In this document: positions 44,040 to 55,295 of the stretch, piece by piece | Layout: every line of letters begins with the position of its first letter | Position numbering within the stretch: position 1 is the first letter of the stretch | NCBI GenBank assembly: GCA_016169945.1 | Contig: JADLSH010000218.1 | Location: forward strand, 496,001-560,000 | From: Trachythela sp. YZ-2020 | Taxonomy: Eukaryota; Cnidaria; Anthozoa; Malacalcyonacea; Clavulariidae | DNA: 64,000 nt | Direction: 5' to 3' | Translations under genes and position numbers: made by a program | The notes under the pieces: generated by a model | Database searches by the model: none | What the model was told of the DNA's origin: nothing | What the model saw: the letters and a program-made list of their open reading frames with translations, nothing else

Positions 44040-45601
44040 CCATGGGAAGGTAAAGCATCAAATATTTGGGATAATCAGGACGATAGTGATGACATGTTTA
44101 TTAACACTTATCATTTGTTTCTTCAGACCGATTTTTCTGAAGAGAATGTATTTAGGTATTCTGTTGAATCAGAAATGGTTCACGCTGCGTATTCCGGTCA
44201 AAGCTATGAAAATGATCAGAGTGATGATGAAAGTGATGATGAAAGTTAAATTGATCCTAATGATGCGGAGGAAGTTGATGATTGGATGTTGTTATGCAGA
44301 ATCAACAAACATTATGAGGAAACGGGTAATGGGATGTCAAATGGGAAGACTGTACCTACAGATTTGCTAAAGGAAGCTCCAGGATGGATATATAAACAGA
44401 GAAAGGATGCTGAGGAACTTGGTCACCAAGGATACCGACAAGATGATCAACAACGTGTTGCTGATCTGGAGACTTTGAATGAAAAACAACGACTGGCTTT
44501 TGACATTATCACATCTCAGACTGGTGATAATCCTGATCCTGTTCATGTGATTGTCTGTGGAACGGCTGGGACAGGTAAAACATACTTAATTAGTGCTGTG
44601 AAACAAGTATTAGGTGATTGGTGTATTGTTACAACAACCACTGGGATTGCAGCCTTTAGTATTCATGGTCAAACACTATATTCTGCTGCTCAACTTCCTA
44701 TACGTGAATATAGGGAATTACAGGGTGATTCTTTGCAGCGGCTACAACTGAGACTAGAAGGTAAGAGGTATCTGATCATTGACGAAATGTCAATGATTGG
44801 GCACAAAATGCTATCATGGCTGGACAACAGACTACGTGCTGGCACTGGAAAGGAAGATGTCAATAACTTTAATGGGTGATTTTGGTCAATTACCACCTGT
44901 AGGTGATAGGCCAATGTACATTACTGGTAATGGATCAGTAATAAGTGACCATGGTCACAGTATGTATCTGACATTTGATTCTGTAATAATTTGAGAGCAA
45001 GACATTCTGGTCATGGGGCAAGCGCAGCGACATCTGATGATGCGGGAGGATTAGACGCAGTTCTGTTTTTGTCCACAAAGGCAGAAGTAATGCTGACGTG
45101 CAACCTGTGGGCTGAGGTTGATCTTTGCAATGGCTCTTTTGGAACTATTGAGCAGATTTGGTTTGCAGAAAATATGGGCCCACCAAACCTGCCAGTCGCA
45201 GTATTGTTCATTTTCCTGCATACTCTGGTCCTGCAATTCTAGATGCGTGTTCGAAATGTATACCTGTTTCATCAAAAGTGTTTGAATGGACGGCTGATGG
45301 AAAGCACTTGTCGAGACAACAAGTTCCATTGAGGTTGAGGTATGCAATGACTATTCATAAGTCTCAAGGGCAAACAGTAACAAAAGCTGTTGTTGATTTA
45401 GGTAAAGGAGAAAAAGTTGCTGGGTGCACATTTGTAGCTACGTCCAGGGTAAGATCGATTCATGATATTGTGTTTGAACCAATGACGTTTGACCGCCTTA
45501 AAGCAATCGGGAAGAATAAGAATATGAAGAAAAGACTAGAAGCTGAAGAGTCTCTTAACGTACTTGCTGAGAAGACTTTGCAGAAGCATAGTAAGCAATG
45601 A
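44040..45601 (+). pseudogene. Helitron PIF1-type helicase, internally deleted
   Basis: Reads NEKQRLAFDIITSQTGD, Walker A CGTAGTGKTYL (about 44556-44585), TTTTGIAAFSIHG (motif Ia), Walker B YLIIDEMSMIG (44768-44800) and, after a frame break near 44870, GDFGQLPPVGDRPMY (motif III). Around 44994 the text jumps to RARHSGHGASAATSDDAGGL and LSTKAEVMLTCNLWAEVDLC. Roughly 150 residues between motifs III and V are missing. The end has RLRYAMTIHKSQGQTV (motif VI) and FVATSRVRSIHD, finishing at 45601. It would unwind DNA during rolling-circle transposition; this copy cannot. Confidence 0.85.
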
Positions 45602-46110
45602 AAGTTATCATAGTGTCAGTAGTGAATTTGTGTGTTAGTGGGGTTTGAATATCTGAGATACTGGGCACATGTTCTGTGCTTCCGAGGTGAACTATTTGGC
45701 CTGTTACTAGGCACAATTTTGGAGGTGTGACCACTGTGGTGTGACATTGGTCTATGCCTTTATTATTGTGTTTTTGAGGAAGGCAATTAGAGATTGGCAT
45801 TTGTCAAACAGTGCCTGTTACTAGACATAATATTTATATTGTGTTTTTGAAGTTGGCTGTTGACATTGTGAGTCCTTGACATTAATATATCACTTAAATA
45901 TGGAATAACATGTCCTATATCTATTAAAGATTACAAAATTTAAATAACATGAAAAGCAATTTGAAAAGGTAAGCTGCTGTCCTATTTTTAAGTACCCTCT
46001 AAACTATTTAAATGCATCAATTTTACTCCCATGTTTTAAAGCATGCAAGGCAACATTTTTTCGATTTGATATAGATTTTCACTGCGTGGAATCCGTGGAT
46101 GTTACGTGTT
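45602..46110. other. Gene-free stretch after the Helitron
   Basis: A+T-rich. Contains GTTACTAGGCACAATTTT and GTTACTAGACATAATATTT as a spaced near-repeat (45712 and 45819). No clear Helitron 3' hairpin with CTRR end, though one may lie here. Confidence 0.4.
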
Positions 46111-46119
46111 GCTATGGCT

Positions 46120-47816
46120 ACCAAAAAATCCACACGCAAGATCCCACGCAAATTCAAACTCTTGGAAGCGCGCGAAACTTCCTGACGTACTGCCGTACTT
46201 TAATAGCTGGACTGTGGTAAGTTTTTCAAACATTAGAAATTGAGCCTGTTTTTAAATATTTTCAATTTAATCTTTGCAATTCTTATTTAAGTAAATGTAA
46301 TAACAATACGATGAAATATACAGTTTTATTTGGCAAAATTACTTTATGTTTTAGTCAGTTTTACCATTTCTCTGGAAACTGTTACTCCTGTTTCTGTCAG
46401 TCTATCGTTTTTACTTTGTAAAAGTATATATGTTTTTTCTGTTTTAATAGATATTTGAAAGAACTAATTTATTTTTAAGGTATGAATATGTTTATTAATC
46501 TACAATTTTCTGCTAAATTGATTTGGTAAAACAGTATATATAAGAAAACTGCAAATATATTTCGACTACTGTTAACACACTGAAATTTTGTTTTTATGCA
46601 CTATAGGCTGAAAAGAAACTATTAAAATGAACAAAAGTAAGCTACAAGAAGTACTTTATAAGGTAAGTCTTATAAAGTCAAGAATATATTTAAGTCTTTT
46701 AGTAAACTAGAAACATTGTACTTTTCAGGCATTATTTCAGTATAATTATGGCGAATAAACTTTGCTTTCCATATCCTTTAAAGAATCTTAAACTAACTGA
46801 AGAACTTAATTAAGTTATATTCTGTTTCTATCAAATCCCAAAACTAATATATCATATAAGATGTTCTTTCAGTAACAGAGAACACCAATGACAAGGATGT
46901 TCTTGGTATAAGTACACAATATAATAGTTCTATAATACTTGTAATATAATCCCTGTCCCCCTCAAATCAACCCCCTCTCCAATAAACCCTTTTCGCATGA
47001 AGTAAATATTTAATCCACCCCCAATATAACACCCCCCTAGAAAGGTTTACTCGAAATATTATGTAATAAAACATAGAACTGTTTAACATTTTGATATGTA
47101 GGGTTATAAAAATAACATAATTTATATGCAGCATTGTACATGGATTGAATGTACCTAAACTAAAATATAGCTTTTCTATTTTTAGATATTCATGCAGAGC
47201 GTGATAATGGTATATTTATACTAAAATGATAAATCGTATTCTATGATTCAATTATAATAAATAAGAATAATTTATAAATATTCAGTAATATGTATTTAGA
47301 ATATTAGGGTTAATTCCAAAATACCACAAATGTTGATGATATATTTTTCAATTATTTGTAGCTTCAAGTATGGAGGAAGGTAATCCAAGTAAGTGAATTA
47401 TTTTCGGAAATTGGATCAATCAAATACTAAGCTGTCATTAACTAAAATTGTATTGTTTAATATTATCAGATGATCCACCTAATGAAGAAAATCCAAATGA
47501 GGGTATGGTTTATTCCTCTGGCATATCTGTTCAGGTTCCCTTCTGTTGTACAGTTTACTTGCAGCTCCAAATTTTGGAAATAGATAATATATTGCAAAAA
47601 GCTTTTTCTATTCTTTAATTGATACTTTTTTATTTCAGAAAAAAATGGCAGAAGAACCCCCAGAAGAGGTATTGCTTAACGATATTTAATATACAAGTTA
47701 TGGGAACTCACATGCATATACACATATTAAGTATCTATTTCCCTAAGCTAAGAATTAACTTTCTCTTTATTAACCTGTTAGCTGACAATGCGCCCAGGTA
47801 TGCCCTACTTTAGTAC

Positions 47817-47848
<32 letters not shown>

Positions 47849-48194
47849 ATCAATGGTAGTTAGGGTACTGCCAGTTAATGGTTTAATACTGTATGCAATT
47901 TAGTCTGTAATAGTTTCATTTTATACAGGACTGATTTGTACTTTTTCTAATTTAGGACGATGCAATAAATGTGGCCTGAGAGGCCATTATGCAAACACCT
48001 GTACAGGAAGTATGTCCATTAGAAAACTTATCAATACAATATCAAATATTGTACTTTTAAAATAATATGGTACTGCTTCTATTTAAAATATTCTGATCAT
48101 ATACATCAAAAGGTAATAGCATTTGTGCATTTTATCTTTTCAATCTATAGGAATAACCTGCTGGAATTTCGGAGAAAGGGGCACTCTAGAATAA
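46120..48194 (+). CDS. Micro-exon gene with CCHC zinc knuckle (partly decayed)
   Basis: A series of short segments each lies between consensus splice sites. A leader exon ends at 46216 (GTAAGT). Then come 46607-46662 (ATG at 46627), 47362-47388, 47470-47502, 47639-47668, 47782-47797, 47956-48009 and 48151-48194. Read in phase they stay open and reach RCNKCGLRGHYANTC, a C-x2-C-x4-H-x4-C knuckle that binds single-stranded nucleic acid. A second knuckle starts in the last exon (TCWNFGERG): its second Cys is Phe and a 1-base loss spoils the rest (GHSRIKCP in the shifted frame). An alternative start in the third exon (MEEGNP) with an alternative acceptor at 47651 also stays open and is acidic. No neighbour suggests a role; it might be a Helitron-captured host fragment. 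Confidence 0.45.
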
Positions 48195-48437
48195 AGTGCC
48201 CCCAACGACCCACACAAGGGCGTACTTTAAACTTCAATAACTGCACATTTGGGAATTTGAGTGCATAAAATATGCATCAATTTCCCAAATGTGCAGTACA
48301 ATTCGTACTATTTATTTTGACCGCTTTGAACAGTTTTTAATTTTTTAAATATTTTACTTTACTATATATTTTACTTTACATCCGTAGGTCAACAAAGTAA
48401 ACAAAATGTAAAAATATGCCTTGCCCTCGCATCAATA

Positions 48438-50102
48438 GGGCCATTCCATTCAATAAACACACCCCCTGTTGACGAGATTTTCCGAAGGAGGGTCTGAAAT
48501 TCTGAATTCTGAGGGGGTGCCAAGTTGAAATTTCTGAGGGGGTCGAAAACGAAAAATTTCTGAAGGGGTACTACGTGTTGACGAAAATTTCCGAAGGGGT
48601 CAATAAATTTTTTGAAGGAAATTTCCAAGGGGGGGTAAGAAAATTTTAGGTTATTTCCGAGGGGGCTGAGAAAAATCGTAAATTTCCGAGGGGGTAAAAA
48701 ACAGCAACCTCGTCAACAGCAGGGCAACCATAAGATAGGGCGGCGAAACGGCTAGATAATGTCGTGATCAATGTGTGATGCGCTTTGGGACTGGGGCGAC
48801 GCGGCCCCTGTGTAATTTTTAAAAAAACAACAAGGAGTGGAAAAAACTCCAGGTTGATCGAGTAAATGATTAATATTTTAAAAAGTATTCAGTCGATTGT
48901 TGCTGTATTTTTTCAAGATGTTATTCAAGCCTTTTAGCGTTCATACAACAAGTTTTAAGGCGTTCTGTACTATCGAAACATTTGTGACTTTCCTGTCCAA
49001 TTTCGCCCCGCTCGCAAAACAATTTACTAATTTCGTACCTTAGAATCGAGCTAGAACGTAGCTTTTTTTAAGACAACACGGCCACGAATTAAACTTTATT
49101 CCTGCCCAATTTTGTGGTGTAATATTTTGACCTTTTTTTGCTATGGCATGTCAACTGCAGCATAAAAATTGGGTTATAGTGTAAAAATTTCTCAGGGTCG
49201 ACTGTTTTGAAAATTCGCTTATTTCAAAGGTAGTCAAACACACTAAGACCACTTTTGCAATTTCAATCTACACAAAAATATATACGCTTCTTACCATAAG
49301 AACATCATTTGCCAAAAACAAACATTTGAAGAGATATTGCAGATTTTGTAAAGACGAAGGGTCATTCCATCCATCACGAGAGCTTCGGCAGTTCCAACCT
49401 CGGTTGGTTTTATAAAAAATTCAACCGCTTCTTTTGGCACCAGAACTTAGTAAATCCCAGGGCAGTTAGACCATTAATAGATGTATATTTGGTATAGATA
49501 TCGTTTCTTAATTTTTTGAACTTTTTTTGCTACCTGCCATTGAACGCGCACCAACCGGTCATTTAAATGGGGAAAGTATGACAGGCAATAGACAAATTTG
49601 GCTAACGCTGTTTACATCAGTGTGTTTACGTCGTTGCTACCCAATTCACAACTTCGGATAACTCACATGCCTGGTTACTATTGTTCTAGTTCGGGAAAAC
49701 ATTGAATACAACAAAAGTCACTAAGCATTAGAATTATGTAGAAGAGCTATTCACTCATGTAGATCATTCTAATGCGCGCTTAGTAACCTTTGTTCTATTC
49801 AATGTTTTCCCGAACTAGAACAATAGTAATTTCTGGCCTGTGTATATAACAAATTTGTGGTAATTTTCTTTAACAAATAAAAATGTCTCCATGCAAAAAT
49901 GCGAAAATTTCCGAGGGGGTTTCTCGTAGAGGAACCTCGTCAAAAGGTATTTTCAAAGGGGTTGAGAAAAATTGTAAATTTCCGAGGGGACTCTACAAAA
50001 AATAACGAATTTCCGAGTTTTTTTCTTCCTAAAAACCGTTTCCTGAGGGGTCTAAAATCAGTGACCTCGTCAACAGGGGGTGTGAATATTAAATGGTGGC
50101 CC
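48438..50102. mobile_element. 1.66-kb TIR element with G-rich subterminal repeats
   Basis: Ends GGGCCATTCCATTCAATA and (inverse) GGGCCACCATTTAATATT, both followed by CACACCCCCTGTTGACGAG. ATA flanks each side (48435-48437, 50103-50105). Both subterminal zones repeat AATTTCCGAGGGGGT with variants (at least six copies on the left, four on the right). No transposase. A snapback is nested at 49676-49832. Related in plan to 2636-2962 and 30753-31078. Confidence 0.75.
49676..49832. mobile_element. Nested snapback (hairpin 5)
   Basis: Outer arms TTACTATTGTTCTAGTTCGG...CCGAACTAGAACAATAGTAA are exact, and continue through GAAAACATTGAATA. The arms weaken toward a loop around 49745. Unlike hairpins 1-4 the loop is not CpG-rich. 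Confidence 0.85.
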
Positions 50103-50699
50103 ATATTGCCATAGTAGCAAAAAAACTACAGTATATGTGATTACCTGCAAATGGTCGAAATTGTATATTGAAGAATTAATGGCAGTTGTCTGGGCAGTAG
50201 CATGCTACGTTTGTCACAGTATTTATATGATCGATCATATATATCATTTATATTATTATCGTTATTAATGTTATCAATCCCCTACCCATAGTATGCCCGT
50301 TTGCAGGTTAGAGATTGTTCAACTTACATGAAGTACTTCACAGATTTTGGAAAATTGAACAATAATGCAGGCCTTCAAATAATGTCTTAAGTCTAAACAT
50401 GATTGATTTCATGATTTTAAAATCTTGAGCAGTATATTATTTGGCAACTTATTCAGAAATAAGGATTGTTTAAACTTTCCTAGCTTAACTGATGTGATAA
50501 CAAGGTATAAATTTACATATCTCTTGCTTATGAAATTATCCATGACATGTGTCATTTTATAAATAGAAAGGAAGTGATCGATGTTTCCCTCTAGAATACT
50601 CTGACCCTCCAGATTTAATATACCGACTTAGTACAGTACGTATCCATGGAAGAAGTACTTGATTCAATTCGTTCTATTATTTGTTGATTTATGTCTTGC
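50103..50699. other. Gene-free stretch
   Basis: A+T-rich with no coding frame, splice chain or repeat that I can support; only a short ATATATCATTTATATTATT-type low-complexity tract near 50237. Confidence 0.4.
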
Positions 50700-50702
50700 T
50701 AA

Positions 50703-51781
50703 TGCATCAGTCAATTCCATCTGCGACCACCCCCCCCCCACCGAGCTAACCCCCGGGCATTGGTAAATTTTTAATTTTTTTGTGCAAATGCGCGGGGGTA
50801 GGGCAAAAAAGAAGGAACAATGCCCCACCCCGGGGACAAAAGAGTAAAACAATGTCCCACACGGGCTGACAAATCAGTCAAGATTTTATGCTGGAAACGT
50901 TAAATATGCCTTGACACTACTAAATCACATGCGTTTTACCAATTATTACCTCAGTTCCTTGTACTTTTTTGCATTTTTTGATAAAAGAAGGAAAACCATA
51001 TCGTGTTCAAATGAAAACATCGATGAAAGGCTATGGGACACTTGCTACTCGCTATCTACTGTTTATTTTAGATACTAGTCCTTTACTGAATATTTTTTGT
51101 TGTAAAACAGTATTAAATTAAGAAAAATAATGTGAGTCATGTGACGAAGAATTCTCAAACATTCTAACTTTTACTTTTGAAAACCAATGGTAATATAAAA
51201 CTAACTTTTATACACATATTATAAAAGACAGGAATGCATCAAAGGTCAATGCCATTTCTATAGTTAGAGAGCTAAAGCAAGTACGTTGCGTTACACAATA
51301 AAACTTAAGGCTGCATTCCAGTCACGCGTTTTTCGTACGCATGTACACGCACGGAAAAGGTTAAATCCATTTAAATGTTACTTATGAATAACCAAATGAA
51401 TAAATGTACAGAATTTAGTGTTTCGTAAGTTTTAGTATGCATTTGTTAACTTATTTGTTAAATATTAAAAACTTGGAAGGATTTAAACTTTTCCGTGCGA
51501 ATAAAAAAAGCATGATTGGAAAGCAGCCTTAATTCCCTAGAATTTTTATCAAAACGTAGTTGCCGTTTACATGGAAAGCTACACAGAGGATTCTCCAAAA
51601 CTCGTGGCCGCCGTCTTTTCTCCGTTAAGGACAAATGCCCGGGGGTCATTATCCGATGTTGACAATTGCCCGCCCCCCGGGTGAATGCGCGTCTGCAAAT
51701 GCCCTGGCCTGGGGACAAGTTAGCTTGCAAATGCCCCGCACTGTCCCGGGGGGGTGGTCGCAGCTGGAATTGACTGATGCA
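50703..51781. mobile_element. 1.08-kb TIR element with TAA target duplication
   Basis: Ends TGCATCAGTCAATTCCA and its inverse, then CTGCGACCACCCCCC, about 36 bases in all. TAA flanks both sides (50700-50702, 51782-51784), fitting PIF/Harbinger. Subterminal zones are rich in CAAATGCCCCGG-type repeats. The inner part (50880-51600) shows no transposase, so it is non-autonomous. Confidence 0.75.
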
Positions 51782-51952
51782 TAAGTTCAAAGTTTTTATG
51801 AAATTATAATCTTTTTGTCAATAATAAAATCTTTAAAAAAACACTCTGTGCATATTTTTATAAATTAGCATATGTAATTATGCATACCAATCATGTTGAT
51901 AAGAATTTTATTATTTATATAATTGTTATAATTTTTCAGTAATGAATGTGAC

Positions 51953-52805
51953 AGGTGAGGGGTTACTGCATGCATGTGTTTCTAGTTTACTGAACCCATT
52001 AGTGCACCCGAGACAGAGTAAAATAGCAAAGTAAAGCACATTTGGGCTTTACAAGCTAACACAAAATATAGGATGTACATTATCATAGTTATTGCTCAAA
52101 ATTCCATTCCTTCACAAGTTTTTAATCCTCTAGAATATTTTAAGACAGAGTATAACAACAAAGCTAAGTGTGGTGTATTGCAGTTTACCAGTTAACAAGA
52201 CATATATGTCCTGTAGTTTTGTTAAGCCATTAGGGTGCAAACCCTTCCCAACTGAGAAGTAAAAATGTCTGGCGTTTACGCAGTAAAATAACTAAGTGAG
52301 GCAGACTGCGGCTTAATGGTAAAACAAGGCGCATTGCATATAGTTGTTCATTGAACGCATAGACATATATCAACAATATCAAAATTGGCCGCATTGCGGC
52401 TTAAAGATATGGGACTACCCAAACTTTATGGGACAAATATGGATAAAGACTGTTTTTGCCAGCTGGTGTTGTAGTGTGACGATAAATGTAAAGAAAGAAA
52501 GCTTAAAATTAGTGCAATCTGTTGAAAGCTTAACTCATTAATCCCCAACAATTTCCCCTTGACGAGTAAAATCAACTGGTTATTAAGACAGAGTAAAATT
52601 ACAAAGTGGGTGTTTTATAGCTCAATGCGGCTTAATGGGTTAACAAGAGACATGGACAGATAGTCTGGATAACCATTAACGCCTAACACCTTCCTCTTGA
52701 CTAGTAGAATTGGCTGCCGATAGAAAGAGTAAAATGAGAAAGTGGGTGCTTTAGAGCACATTGCGGCTTTATGGGTTAATAAGAAAGGGACGAGCATGAA
52801 TCCAG
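51953..52805. repeat. Helitron-associated degenerate tandem repeat (about 170-bp units)
   Basis: Begins with the 40-base block shared with the Helitron's left side (GCATGTGTTTCTAG). Four or so decayed units follow, each with GACAGAGTAAAATNACAAAG, TGCGGCTTAATGGGTTAA and CTTGACGAGTAAAAT. Such internal arrays occur in non-autonomous Helitron/Helentron relatives. No end hairpin was fixed. Confidence 0.55.
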
Positions 52806-53371
52806 GTACCAACACTACCAGAAATTACACACTCTAGTGTTTTGTAATGGTAAATCTGTTCTGCCTCCACCTGCCTAGTAATGTCATCTACTAAATAATC
52901 TCATCTACTAAATAATCTCCAAGCTCCTTCACTAATTAGTCCGGTCACATGCAACGTACATGTCATAGTTTTCAATAATTTTGTCCTCATACACATAAAA
53001 TATTATTGACAATGTTCACTTCTCTGTGTATGGCCATATTAATACTGAAGTATATAAATACAATGTACTCTCAAATTACCCATAGAATAGGTTCTATTTA
53101 CATTTGAGAGAAGTAAAATTGGCAAGTATATAATTATAAACTGTAGTAGGCAGAATGAGAAAGCCAATACATAAACAATACTTGACAGGCTTCGAGTTAA
53201 AATGTACTAAGAACGTGCAGTGCCAGTGTGGGTAGAGTGTAGCAAATATACGGCGGTTGACTGTTGTGTAAAACTACCTGAAAAATAGAATAAGAAATTC
53301 AAGGTTTCGAGCGGAGGCCCTTCGTCTGGAAGTTAGTAGAATGGGTCGGAGAAAAACATGTGCTTTGATAG
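52806..53371. other. Gene-free stretch
   Basis: No open frame with recognisable content. A duplicated ATCTACTAAATAATCTC lies near 52885-52918. It may include the outer 3' end of the Ngaro/DIRS-type element that follows on the minus strand. Confidence 0.35.
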
Positions 53372-53771
53372 TAATATATTTCCACTGCTCCTCCCACCAC
53401 ACAATGGCTAAGCTCAGGAGGAACTAAGATTGGGGAGAAAATCATTTCAGCTTGGACAGAGTGGGCGGTAGGAGAGAGTGTTGTCGCGACTCAGGGAAGT
53501 GGGTGGGTGCTGAAATTTTAGCGTCTAAGCTTATACCTTTTCAGCTTTCGAACATATAATAAGGAAAAGATGCTTTCAACGTCTACTTTTAAGTATTTTC
53601 CTGGTCCCTAGAGGTTTCCCGTATTGTAAGCTATCCCGATCTTGTAACTTAGCTCATTTCTTAGCCCAATGTGGCGGAATTCCCAGTGGGAATAATAATA
53701 TATTTCCACTGCTCCTCCCACCACACAATGGCCAAGCTGAGGAGGAACTAAGATTGGGGAGAAAATCATTT
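53372..53771 (-). repeat. Split direct repeats at the 3' end of a Ngaro/PAT-type element
   Basis: A 76-77-base sequence at 53372-53448 recurs in direct orientation at 53696-53771 (offset 324) with four differences. It includes CCACTGCTCCTCCCACCACA and GGAACTAAGATTGGGGAG. Tyrosine-recombinase retrotransposons of the Ngaro/PAT type end in B1-A2-B2; read on the minus strand these would be B1 (53771-53696), A2 (53695-53449) and B2 (53448-53372). The matching A1 should be at the 5' end, which is missing. Confidence 0.65.
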
Positions 53772-53913
53772 CTCACACATAGAAAAGGGGCTTTATTCAA
53801 CTATAACCCAACATTAACCTGAAAATAGATACCATTTCTCTCTCCAACACTCAGAATATAAATCTATAATAGGAATATAATACAAAACCCAAACAAAATA
53901 GAATGTCTAACAG

Positions 53914-55295
53914 TTATGGGAAAGCTAGCGAGAACTGTTCCAAATGGTTTCGATTGCGGAACTGGGAGCCAAGACGAGAGGCTGGAGGCGGCAAGGACGA
54001 TGAAGATGCTGCTTGACTAAGAAGAGTAGCGGTTTTTGTTGTGTGTACTACTTGGCGAGTCTTGGTGTAGTACTGCGCCGTGGATAAACTCTTCCAACCC
54101 ACGTGCTGTGCAACTTCGATGTCGGAGGCGCCTAAGAGCGACAACGTGATGGAACCAAGCGGAAACTGTGCATCGTTTCCCCTGCAGATAGCTTTAAGGT
54201 GTTGAGGTGTCGGCGAAGGCGGTTCCCCGGCCACCGCTGAACCTTGGAAGGCGTCTTGAGTAATGCGTCCTTTGCTGTCGGACGTACGAAACAAATAACC
54301 ATCTCGCAATGTGACGCACATCGTTTCTGCGAGAAGTACATACAAAAATGAGTTTTTAACTGGGCAGACCGTAGGATTTGCACACTCACGTACCGCAAAG
54401 GAATGGACACCGTTGCCACGTAGTGTTTTTCCAAACCTTCGTTATCGGGCAATGAAAGGATGTCCTTAGTTTTGATACGACCAAGGTCGGAGGCCCGATC
54501 GCCGGAATAAAAATCCAAACAAAAGAAGGCGAGATCGCGTGCGAATAAATACCGAGAGGTAGGAGGCAAATCACGAGTTAAAGCTTGCTGTCGTAAGTAT
54601 CCGCAAAGTGACTGAAATTTATCAAAGAAGAAGGGCACTGCTTGTCGGGGGGTTACTCTGGCCTTTGCCTGCTCTTCGCGCACCGAGGTGAGATATCGTT
54701 TAACCATAGGGTGTGCGGCAGGATTGCTGGAGGCTAAACCCGATGTAATAGCATCGGATCGATTAGCTGATATAAATATTGTACGAAGCTTCGCAATGTT
54801 ATTGTCAACGGTTGCAGCTGCTAAACGTGTGGGGCAGTCACAAGTAGTTCGCCGTAAGCCAGAACCAAAATGCGGACAGTGATCAACGTGAATGGTCGTT
54901 TTCCCGAACCGGTCGCGCCAAATAAGGAAACGAATGACATCTCCAGGAGTGGCTGAGAGGAGAGACTTGGGTGACGGTAAGGAGGCCAAAAAGGATTCCA
55001 ATTCTCGCTGGAGGTGGGACTTTTGTTTTTCGTAAGACTTTTCATCCTGCGCCGTTTGAAGAGATACCAACCTGGTGTCAATAGCGGAGAGGTCTAAAGG
55101 GATCTTGGGTAGAAGGGAAGTGGTGCGAACGTCTTTATGAAATCCGCAACGTTGACAGAAACGGAAACCTTGATCGTTGGGGTAAGCGCAGTCTGGACAT
55201 GTTTCTGCTGGTTGCCAAAGACGCGGAACTTCCGGGTACACATGTGGCAGACAAAGACGAATGACGTTTATACTCGAAAAACCCAAAGGTCCCAC
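53914..55295 (-). pseudogene. Tyrosine recombinase of a Ngaro/DIRS-type element
   Basis: Minus strand. Residues 33-52 form a zinc-ribbon-like CPDCAYPNDQGFRFCQRCGF. A core-binding part follows (FLIWRDRFGKTTIHVDHC). The first catalytic Arg is in FYSGDRASDLGRIKTKDIL. After a frame break near 54400 the text moves to ECANPTVCPVKNSFLYVL and DGYLFRTSDSKGRITQDAF. The H-x-x-R box is ETMHSFRL (about 54180), then after another 1-base loss GASDIEVAQHVGWKS, and the nucleophile is in AQYYTKT. At least three frame changes kill it. The enzyme integrates a circular cDNA, replacing the integrase of LTR elements. It directly follows RNase H, as expected. Confidence 0.8.

Larger units (their letters stand above)
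40335..45601 (+). mobile_element. Helitron (autonomous type, decayed)
   Basis: Contains in order an N-terminal Cys region, Helitron-like N domain, HUH Rep nuclease and PIF1-type helicase, all on the plus strand. A 40-base stretch at 40335-40375 (with GCATGTATTTCTAG) recurs at 51953-51992 beside a tandem repeat, suggesting a shared left-terminal region. I could not fix a 5' TC or a 3' CTRR with hairpin. Coding is broken by several frameshifts and one deletion. Confidence 0.85.
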
